Positions 6,153 to 11,076 of a stretch of 11,076 bases of DNA are shown piece by piece. The notes beneath the pieces were generated by a model that saw only the letters and a list, made by a program, of their open reading frames with translations, was not told the origin of the DNA and made no database searches. The translations under genes were made by a program, and so were the position numbers. Position 1 is the stretch's first letter. Every line of letters starts with the position of its first letter. The DNA lies in NCBI GenBank assembly GCA_051005875.1, contig JBPCIX010000052.1, positions 1 to 11,076 of the forward strand, given 5' to 3'. The stretch is from JBPCIX01 sp051005875. GTDB lineage: Bacteria > Actinomycetota > CADDZG01 > JAHWKV01.

Positions 6153-7753
6153 TCGATCTTCCGGTCGCCCGCTTTATGTTGGAGCATCGAAGCCCCGGCG
6201 TAACCCAGTTCATGGCGGCCTTTACGCATCTCGGCGACGCTGCCTTTGTCTTTCCGGTGGCGTTGCTCGTCGCCCTGTTGGTCGTCTGGAAGCTAAAATC
6301 CATCCAGGCCGCCACATTCTTGCTGGCTGCAGTCGGAGGAGGGACCGCCCTAGCCCGCCTCTTAAAGCTCTTGCTGCATCGAGCCAGGCCGTCCGACCCT
6401 CTGGTCATGGCTACGGGTTACTCGTTTCCTTCTACTCATGTGGTAGCGGCGGTCACATTATCCTGCGGGATTGCCTTCATTTTGTCGAGGCGCGCCATCC
6501 CACGCCTGGTTAAGAGCCTCGCCTGGATCATCGCGGTTTCGGTGTCCGCCCTTATGGCTGTCAGCCGTGTTTATCTGGGCGTGCATTGGACTTCCGACGT
6601 TATTGGAGGAGCGGCTATGGGGGCGGTCTGGTTGGCCGCCTGTGCCGGAGCGTGGCTTGCATGGGAGAGATTCGGCGACTCCGAGCCTCATCGAGCCGTA
6701 AGGCGGCACGTCGCCGGAAAATCTCTGAAGTGGGCGATCCTGGCTTTCTCTCTGGGGCTGCTTGCCCACCTGGTGCTGCTCGGGTTACCGGGAATCAGGG
6801 AATCCGCATCGGCCCTGGGCAACTTGCACCCGGCTTTGTTGATTGCTGCTTTGGCTTGCGAAATAGCGGCCAACGGCTGCCTCGCTCAGGTTTATCGCGA
6901 ATGCCTCAGGGCTCTGGGCAAAGACGTCGGCTACCGCGAATCGCTGAGAATATCGATGGGGTCATTCACAGTGGGCAGAGCCTTGCCCGGTGGCGGAGCG
7001 GCTGCCGGAGTTTATGCGGTCCGGGGATTCACCGCTGCGGGGGTAGGGCCCTCGACCGCGGCGACCTCCGTTTTGACCGAGGGGCTGGTGACAATGGCTG
7101 TGCTCGGCGTTCTTGTGTTTGTGGGATCGATCGCATCGTTGTTTCGGGGCGACCTGCCGCCGGGCTATTTGATCACCATCTCGTTGGTTCTGGCTCTATT
7201 CGCAGCCGCGGGACTGGTTGCAGTCAAGGTCCTACGATCATCGGCTCTTAGGGTAAAGGTGTTCACCTGGGGGGAATCGATGCTCCGCCATGCAGGAAGC
7301 ACTCTGAAGCTCGAGGCTCCGCGGCGATTTATTGACGAGGTGGCGCATGACCTTCCACCCATTCCCCGGCTGCTTCGGGCGAGCGCCTGGTCGGCGGTGA
7401 ACTGGCTGCTTGACGCCGCCGCTCTGTGGCTGTTGTTCCTCGGATTTGGCTTTCGGATGCACATAGGCGTTTTAATGGTGGGGTATGGAGTGGCCAACCT
7501 CATCTCCGCCTTCCCGGTGACGCCCGGGGGCCTCGGGCTTGTTGAGGCAGGTCTGGTGGGCACCTACACGGCCTTCGACGTTCCCGCCGGAGTGGCGGTT
7601 GTCGCTGTGTTGGGCTACCGGCTGATCAGCTACTGGCTTCCGGTTTTAGCCGGGATACCAGCCTATCTAAAGGGCGCCGGGCGAAGGGACGCCCCGGTCA
7701 CGGGCGATCGAAGGGCCGAGCTTGCCTCGAATTCTTCCGGCGCCGACGCTTGA
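6149..7753 (+). CDS. PAP2 phosphatase fused to LPG-synthase-type (UPF0104) membrane domain
   Basis: This is a 534-residue polytopic membrane protein in two parts. Residues 1-175 are a PAP2 lipid phosphatase with all three motifs: K73-x6-R80-P81, P94-S-T-H97 (a variant of PSGH), and S139-R140-x5-H146-x3-D150. Residues ~190-505 match the transmembrane domain of lysylphosphatidylglycerol synthase/UPF0104 flippase-like proteins, including GRALPGGGAAAGVYAVR, FPVTPGGLGLVEAGLVG and the late GYRLISYWLPVLAG. No soluble aminoacyl-transferase domain follows, so lysine transfer to lipid is unlikely. The protein may dephosphorylate an isoprenoid or phospholipid and move the product across the membrane (inference). 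I chose the TTG at 6149 because it overlaps the fcl stop as TTGA and keeps the PAP2-typical 'LIDLPVARFMLEHRSPG' start; an ATG at 6083 would overlap fcl by 70 nt. No clear Shine-Dalgarno is present, which suggests translational coupling. Confidence 0.83.
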   Translation: MIDLPVARFMLEHRSPGVTQFMAAFTHLGDAAFVFPVALLVALLVVWKLKSIQAATFLLAAVGGGTALARLLKLLLHRARPSDPLVMATGYSFPSTHVVAAVTLSCGIAFILSRRAIPRLVKSLAWIIAVSVSALMAVSRVYLGVHWTSDVIGGAAMGAVWLAACAGAWLAWERFGDSEPHRAVRRHVAGKSLKWAILAFSLGLLAHLVLLGLPGIRESASALGNLHPALLIAALACEIAANGCLAQVYRECLRALGKDVGYRESLRISMGSFTVGRALPGGGAAAGVYAVRGFTAAGVGPSTAATSVLTEGLVTMAVLGVLVFVGSIASLFRGDLPPGYLITISLVLALFAAAGLVAVKVLRSSALRVKVFTWGESMLRHAGSTLKLEAPRRFIDEVAHDLPPIPRLLRASAWSAVNWLLDAAALWLLFLGFGFRMHIGVLMVGYGVANLISAFPVTPGGLGLVEAGLVGTYTAFDVPAGVAVVAVLGYRLISYWLPVLAGIPAYLKGAGRRDAPVTGDRRAELASNSSGADA

Positions 7754-8454
7754 TCGAGTCATCTTCCGGACCGATAGCCCTCATGGGCGGTCTTGAACAC
7801 CGCAGCGGCAGCGAAGTCATCGGCGAGAGGTTGATTGAGCAGGCCGGAGGCCAAAATCCCCTGGTTGCCATCGTCCCCGTTGCGTCCAGCCCCAAGAAGC
7901 GCCCTGAGGCGGTCGAAATGGCTCGCCATTATTGGGGGGGCCTTGGGGCGTCGGTTGAGATCGTGCTGCCCGGGGGCGCGGCTGCAAGGGCCGGCCAGGT
8001 ACTCGATCAGGCGTCCATCATCATGCTGACGGGGGGCATTCCCGATCGGATCCACGTTGCCCTCTCAGGCACCGCTTTGTGGCAGCGGATCCTCGGCCGC
8101 TGGCGGCAGGGGGCCTTGCTGGCCGGGTCGTCGGCCGGGGCTATTGAGCTGTTCGAGTGGCGTCTTAAATTGAGCGCTCCCCGTCCCTTTTCATTGATTC
8201 GGGGCCTCGGTCCGATGAAAAATTTCATCACCGTGCCCCACTACAACGCCTACGGTATTCATCGCTGGGCGACCAGGATCGGCCGCCGGTTCAGTAATGT
8301 GGGCCTGCTCGGCCTCGACGAGAAAACGAGCCTAATCGGCCGCGCCGGCGCCTTCGCGGTGTTTGGCCAGGGCGCTGTGACGGTCATCAAAGACGGAACA
8401 CGCCTGGTTTACCCGGCAGGCTCCGAGCTGAGTCTGGAAATTGGTTCCGCCTAG
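7750..8454 (+). CDS. Peptidase S51 / cyanophycinase-like protein
   Basis: This 234-residue cytosolic alpha/beta protein belongs to the class I glutamine amidotransferase-like fold, peptidase family S51. Seen in the sequence are a first strand GPIALMGG, LTGGIPDRI at 93-101 (the family's 'GG-D-Q' turn, with P in place of the usual D/Q start), the nucleophile elbow AGSSAG with S128, VPHYN with H164, and GLDEKT (D190/E191), which parallels the 'G-I-D-E-x-T' strand of cyanophycinase. Members cut cyanophycin or Asp-containing dipeptides; which substrate applies here is not evident. No cyanophycin synthetase gene is in the window. The TTG start at 7750 overlaps the preceding stop codon as TTGA, and the first strand would be lost with the ATG at 7783. 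It ends the fcl operon and is convergent with pilC. Confidence 0.78.
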   Translation: MIESSSGPIALMGGLEHRSGSEVIGERLIEQAGGQNPLVAIVPVASSPKKRPEAVEMARHYWGGLGASVEIVLPGGAAARAGQVLDQASIIMLTGGIPDRIHVALSGTALWQRILGRWRQGALLAGSSAGAIELFEWRLKLSAPRPFSLIRGLGPMKNFITVPHYNAYGIHRWATRIGRRFSNVGLLGLDEKTSLIGRAGAFAVFGQGAVTVIKDGTRLVYPAGSELSLEIGSA

Positions 8455-8480
8455 GCGGGTAGCGTAATTAAGCGTAATTA
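8447..8480. repeat. Convergent-gene junction with palindrome and tandem repeat
   Basis: CCGCCTAGGCGG (8447-8458) is a perfect 12-bp palindrome that includes the S51 stop codon. It is followed by two exact tandem copies of AGCGTAATTA (8461-8470 and 8471-8480). The second copy carries the pilC stop codon (TAA, complement of 8478-8480). The junction between the convergent genes is otherwise only 23 nt and has no strong GC hairpin with a U-tract. The repeats are seen directly; any role in termination is uncertain. Confidence 0.6.
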
Positions 8481-9695
8481 ACGGATGAGGTCGAAGACCT
8501 TAAACATCGGGAGGTAGAGCGAGATAACCATACCGCCGATTATTCCACCCAGAATAGCGATCATTACCGGCTCCAGCAAAGAGGTGAGGGACTCAGTGGT
8601 GGACTCGACTTCTTGCTCGTAAAAGTCGCCGATCTTGTCTAGCATGACGTCCACCTCACCGGTGTCTTCGCCCACTGCAATCATCTGAACCACCATCGGA
8701 GGAAAGACTGGGTGAGCCTTAAGGGGTCCTGCGATGCTTTGACCTTCTCTGACGCTGTTCTTCACGTCCAGCGCGGCGCGGCCGACCATTCGATTCCCTG
8801 CGGTTTCAGATGTGATTTCCAAAGCTTGCAGCACCGGCACTCCGCTTCGTAGCAAAAGAGCAAGAGTTCGCGAAAAACGCGAGAGCGCGATTTTCGAGAA
8901 CAATTCGCCGAAGACCGGCAGTTTGAGTTTGATCCGGTCCGACTGGTAGGTGAATTCTTCGCTTCGCGCCCTGGCCTTCTTGTAGGCGAAAAAGGTGCCC
9001 ACGGCGACTACTACAGTGAGCGGAATGAACAGCGCCGCCCCCCTGCTCAGGAACACAAGGATCTTGGTAGGTACCGGAAGTTCGCCACCCAGATCGTCGA
9101 ACATCTTTGCAAATGTGGGGACAATGAAGATCAGCATTATCGTGACCAACACAATTGCGATACCAAAGACCACGACCGGGTAGGTCATGGCCGACTTGAT
9201 CTTTTGACGAAGCTTGTAGTCCTTTTCGAAGCTTTCGGCGACTCTCAGCAGAACGGTTTCGAGCTGCCCGCCAGTTTCGCCGGCTTTTACCAGCGAGATG
9301 TAGAGCTTGTTAAATATCTTTGGATACTTTGCCATCGCCACCGAGAGGCTGGCGCCTTGTTCGACATCGCCTTTCACAAGTTTGATGGTCTCTGCGAGTT
9401 TTTTGTTGTCCGTCTGCTCGGAAAGTATCGTCAACGACCGAAGAAGCGAGAGCCCGGCCGAAATCATCGTCGCGAACTGGCGCGAGAAGAGGGCGAGGTC
9501 CTTGAGCTTTACCCTTTCGGGCAGCAGGTGTATTTCCCGGCGCAGCTTGTTGGCGGGGGCCGGGCGGATGTCGAGAGGGATGAGGCGCTCGGCGTTTAGG
9601 CGCACGGCGACGGCTGCACCCGATTCGGCCTCCATGGTGCCCTCGATAACAGCGCCATTGGGGTCTCTGACCCGATATGCAAATGCGGTTGGCAT
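8478..9695 (-). CDS. pilC: Type IV pilus inner-membrane platform protein PilC
   Basis: This 405-residue protein of the T2SSF (GspF/PilC) family is the cytoplasmic-membrane platform that couples the PilB/PilT motor ATPases to pilin assembly and disassembly. The two homologous T2SSF domains lie at about residues 68-191 and 270-392. Family hallmarks are FSRQFATMISAGLSLLRSL (70-88), the VKAGETGGQLETVLLRVA segment (136-153), its repeat AVGEDTGEVDVMLDKI (340-355), and membrane helices at about 172-193, 220-238 and 376-395. The length is normal for PilC. I chose the ATG at 9695 over an upstream ATG at 9788 because homologs start near this point and the extra 31 residues would cross the divergent promoter region. 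No strong Shine-Dalgarno is visible, so the mRNA may be leaderless. It stands apart from the pilin genes, with no pilB, pilT or pilM-O beside it. Confidence 0.92.
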   Translation of the reverse strand: MPTAFAYRVRDPNGAVIEGTMEAESGAAVAVRLNAERLIPLDIRPAPANKLRREIHLLPERVKLKDLALFSRQFATMISAGLSLLRSLTILSEQTDNKKLAETIKLVKGDVEQGASLSVAMAKYPKIFNKLYISLVKAGETGGQLETVLLRVAESFEKDYKLRQKIKSAMTYPVVVFGIAIVLVTIMLIFIVPTFAKMFDDLGGELPVPTKILVFLSRGAALFIPLTVVVAVGTFFAYKKARARSEEFTYQSDRIKLKLPVFGELFSKIALSRFSRTLALLLRSGVPVLQALEITSETAGNRMVGRAALDVKNSVREGQSIAGPLKAHPVFPPMVVQMIAVGEDTGEVDVMLDKIGDFYEQEVESTTESLTSLLEPVMIAILGGIIGGMVISLYLPMFKVFDLIR

Positions 9696-9771
9696 GTGTA
9701 ACGTTTCGGCAGGAATTCGGCTCGGCTTGATAGCGATTCGCACTGAACGACCCCGCGATGGGCCGAAAACA

Positions 9772-9788
9772 GTGATGTGTATAATCAC
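9772..9788 (+). promoter_or_regulatory. Putative promoter and operator-like inverted repeat of the HTH operon
   Basis: A perfect TATAAT -10 hexamer lies at 9780-9785, 12 nt before the GTG start at 9798. It is enclosed by an inverted repeat, GTGAT (9772-9776) and ATCAC (9784-9788). No good -35 hexamer is visible at 16-18 nt. Such a short distance to the start codon predicts a leaderless or nearly leaderless mRNA, which is common in actinobacteria. The repeat could be an operator for the HTH protein itself (inference). Confidence 0.5.
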
Positions 9789-9797
9789 GTTTGAGGG

Positions 9798-10001
9798 GTG
9801 AGTGAACTGGCGAACAAGAATGTGACTTCAGAATTCTTGACGGTGACCGAGGTCGCCAAGCTGATGCGCGTGTCCAATATGACCGTTTACAGGCTAATCA
9901 AGTCTGGATCGCTTAGGGCTGTTCAGGTAGGCAACCGCTACCGGGTTCGGGAATCAGATGTCCATCAATATCTGGACGACCATTACGTAAAAGCGGTTTG
10001 A
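9798..10001 (+). CDS. BldC/excisionase-type helix-turn-helix DNA-binding protein
   Basis: This 67-residue protein is a single HTH_17/excisionase (MerR-like) domain. After a short N-terminus, FLTVTEVAKLMRVSNMTVYR forms the helix-turn-helix at about residues 13-32. The winged segment is SGSLRAVQVGNRYRVRESDVHQYL, where the basic 'VGNRYRV' wing and the terminal helix are typical. By recollection it closely resembles the small actinobacterial HTH protein encoded next to bS22 in mycobacteria (the Rv0500A type), which share the 'LTV-x-EVA-x-LMRVS-x-MTVYRL' pattern. GTG at 9798 is the likely start; GAGGG just upstream is too close for a normal Shine-Dalgarno, which supports leaderless translation. 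The kinase-like gene follows after 20 nt. The function is probably transcriptional regulation, with unknown targets. Confidence 0.85.
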   Translation: MSELANKNVTSEFLTVTEVAKLMRVSNMTVYRLIKSGSLRAVQVGNRYRVRESDVHQYLDDHYVKAV

Positions 10002-10021
10002 GCCTCCATTAGGGATCCTGG

Positions 10022-10918
10022 GTGACGCGCGTAACCCAGGATGAAATGATCGAAAGGTTACTGGCTTCGCGCGGCACGATTGCGCTGTTGGGGGGTGTCG
10101 ATACCGGGAAAACCAGCTTCGGCCTCAATTTAGCCGCAGCGGCCCGCGCTGAGGGAATTTCCACCGCCTATGTCGATGCCGATGTGAGTCGCTCAACCGT
10201 GGGCCCACCGACCTGCGTGGGCTTGAAATTCTGCGACGAGCTGAGTGTTATCGACGCCGAAACGGTCAGTAAGGCCGACGAACTCGGCTTCGTGGGCTCC
10301 ACTTCCCCTGAGGGCCACCTCTTGCCGCTCGTTGCTTCGACACACCGCCTTGTGGTGCATGCTCGTAAATTCGGCTGCGAGATGATCATCATCGACACCA
10401 GCGCCCTTATATCGGGCGTCGCCGCAGAGCTGTTGAAGTACTACAAACTTGAATTGACCCAGCCCGATTGCGTAATCGGCTTCCAAAGGGGCGAGGAGCT
10501 TCAGCCGATCCTGGGGGTCGTCAGTCGCTTTTTTCCGGCTGAGGTCACTGCGCTCAAGGTGAGCCGAGCGGTGGTGGAAAGAAGCGCCGAAGAACGCCTG
10601 GCGGCTAGAGAGAGTAGTCTTGCATCGTACTTTCAGCCGCCGTTGTCTCGCTGGCGGGTGAAGCCCACGGTATTCATGCCGTCGATCCCGCCGGAAACCG
10701 ACTTATCGCTGCTGGACGGGATGGTGGTGGGATTGGAAACTGGGTCAGAATTTTGTGCCGGAATCGGCCTGCTAGAGTACGAGTCGGAAGAGAACGTTCT
10801 TCGGATGGTGTCCTCGGTGACCGATGGGGCAAAAGGGCTTAGGCTCGGGTCGGTCAGAATTTCAACAGAGGGCAAGCTGCTGGGCCGGGTCACCCTGCCC
10901 GATCTGCTCGCCAACTAG
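10022..10918 (+). CDS. Clp1/NOL9-type P-loop polynucleotide-kinase-like protein
   Basis: This 298-residue cytosolic P-loop protein has a Walker A GGVDTGKTS (24-32, K30). A Clp1-type second motif, YVDADVSRSTVGPPTCVGL (50-68), follows, and IIIDTS with D125 is Walker-B-like. The P-D-C-V-I-G-F-Q-R-G-E-E-L segment (148-160) and the Arg-rich RSAEERLAARESSLASYF (187-204) match the Clp1/Grc3/NOL9 and archaeal kinase pattern. Those relatives phosphorylate RNA or DNA 5'-hydroxyl ends (family knowledge). The usual 'D-x-D-x-G-Q' is D-A-D-V-S-R here, so catalysis cannot be assumed. The C-terminal ~90 residues resemble the small beta domain of the family. The GTG at 10022 has an AGGG Shine-Dalgarno 7 nt upstream. 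It is co-directional with the HTH gene (20 nt) and bS22 (49 nt), which suggests RNA end processing linked to the ribosome (inference). Confidence 0.78.
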   Translation: MTRVTQDEMIERLLASRGTIALLGGVDTGKTSFGLNLAAAARAEGISTAYVDADVSRSTVGPPTCVGLKFCDELSVIDAETVSKADELGFVGSTSPEGHLLPLVASTHRLVVHARKFGCEMIIIDTSALISGVAAELLKYYKLELTQPDCVIGFQRGEELQPILGVVSRFFPAEVTALKVSRAVVERSAEERLAARESSLASYFQPPLSRWRVKPTVFMPSIPPETDLSLLDGMVVGLETGSEFCAGIGLLEYESEENVLRMVSSVTDGAKGLRLGSVRISTEGKLLGRVTLPDLLAN

Positions 10919-10937
10919 CCGCCTACCTCGGCTTTTT
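10917..10937 (+). terminator. Weak intrinsic terminator/attenuator before bS22
   Basis: AGCCG (10917-10921) pairs with CGGCT (10929-10933) around a 7-nt loop, and a run of five T (10933-10937) follows. The stem begins at the stop codon of the kinase-like gene. Five base pairs make a weak terminator, so partial read-through into bS22 is likely. I see no separate promoter between 10938 and 10950, although a short one could be missed. Confidence 0.4.
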
Positions 10938-10967
10938 GGAACTCTACGACAAGAAGGAAATAGCTGA

Positions 10968-11069
10968 ATGTCATCGGTTGTAAAAAAGCGAAGAAAAAAG
11001 ATGCGTAAGAAAAAGCATCGGAAGATGCTGAAAAAAACACGCTGGCAGCGCCGCCAACAAGGCAAGTAG
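10968..11069 (+). CDS. Small ribosomal protein bS22 (actinobacterial, AURKAIP1/COX24 domain)
   Basis: This 33-residue protein starts MSSVVKKRRKKMRKKKHRK and ends MLKKTRWQRRQQGK. It matches the AURKAIP1/COX24 family, whose actinobacterial members (the Rv0500B type) were seen as bS22 bound to the small subunit in mycobacterial ribosome structures. Hallmarks are the 'S-V-x-K-K-R-R-K-x-M-x-K-K-K-H-R-K' core and the 'TR-x-QRR' end. It would bind 16S rRNA as an integral 30S component. The ATG at 10968 has a strong AAGAAGGA Shine-Dalgarno (10951-10958) with 9-nt spacing. In mycobacteria the HTH gene is directly next to it; here a kinase-like gene lies between them. This family conflicts in name with the unrelated E. 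coli S22/SRA, so no gene symbol is given. It is easily missed in gene calling because of its size. Confidence 0.92.
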   Translation: MSSVVKKRRKKMRKKKHRKMLKKTRWQRRQQGK

Positions 11070-11076
11070 CCGGGGA

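Noticed and set aside
5211..6408. Long minus-strand reading frames antisense to fcl and the PAP2 fusion
   Set aside because: They mirror strongly conserved plus-strand genes and their translations show no recognisable domain. They are byproducts of GC-rich codon use.
9696..9770. Sigma-28-like promoters for pilC (GCCGAAAC) and the HTH gene (TGAA with GCCGAAAA)
   Set aside because: The pilC candidate matches only about 8 of 12 core positions. The HTH candidate has 14-nt instead of 15-nt spacing. Both are within chance for GC-rich DNA.
9696..9788. 31-residue N-terminal extension of PilC
   Set aside because: It would cross the divergent promoter region and has no PilC-like sequence. Homologs start near the ATG at 9695.

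Overview
The window most likely comes from an actinobacterium, probably an uncultured and moderately GC-rich lineage. Three things point that way: a 33-residue Lys/Arg-rich protein matching the actinobacterial (mycobacterial-type) ribosomal protein bS22, a BldC/excisionase-like helix-turn-helix protein encoded close upstream of it, and frequent GTG/TTG starts with start-stop overlaps. I see no insertion sequence, prophage, CRISPR array, tRNA or rRNA.

Layout. (1) Positions 5137 to 78, minus strand: a type IV pilus pilin cluster. A major-pilin-like gene (pilA) has a near-consensus sigma-28 (FliA/WhiG-type) promoter and is followed by a perfect 36-bp palindromic terminator. Next come four minor pilin genes (FimT/GspH-, PilV-, PilW- and PilX-like) joined by ATGA overlaps or a 2-nt gap. 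A hairpin and a small Lys-rich ORF follow. (2) Positions 5211-8454, plus strand, divergent from pilA: GDP-L-fucose synthase, a PAP2 phosphatase fused to a lysylphosphatidylglycerol-synthase-type membrane domain, and an S51 (cyanophycinase-like) peptidase. These are joined by two TTGA start-stop overlaps. (3) Positions 9695-8478, minus strand: the pilus inner-membrane platform protein PilC, convergent with region 2. (4) Positions 9780-11069, plus strand: an HTH regulator, a Clp1/NOL9-type P-loop polynucleotide-kinase-like protein, and bS22.

How the genes fit together. PilC and the pilins are parts of one type IV pilus machine, but the motor ATPases, PilM/N/O and the prepilin peptidase are not in the window. 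The fucose synthase group suggests envelope glycan or lipid work beside the pilus genes, but a functional link is only inferred. The HTH-kinase-bS22 group looks like a small RNA/ribosome-related operon, and it is the least expected association here. The best leads are the sigma-28 promoter on pilA, the kinase next to bS22, the 336-residue C-terminal extension on the PilV-like pilin, and the EF-hand-like loop in the PilW-like pilin.
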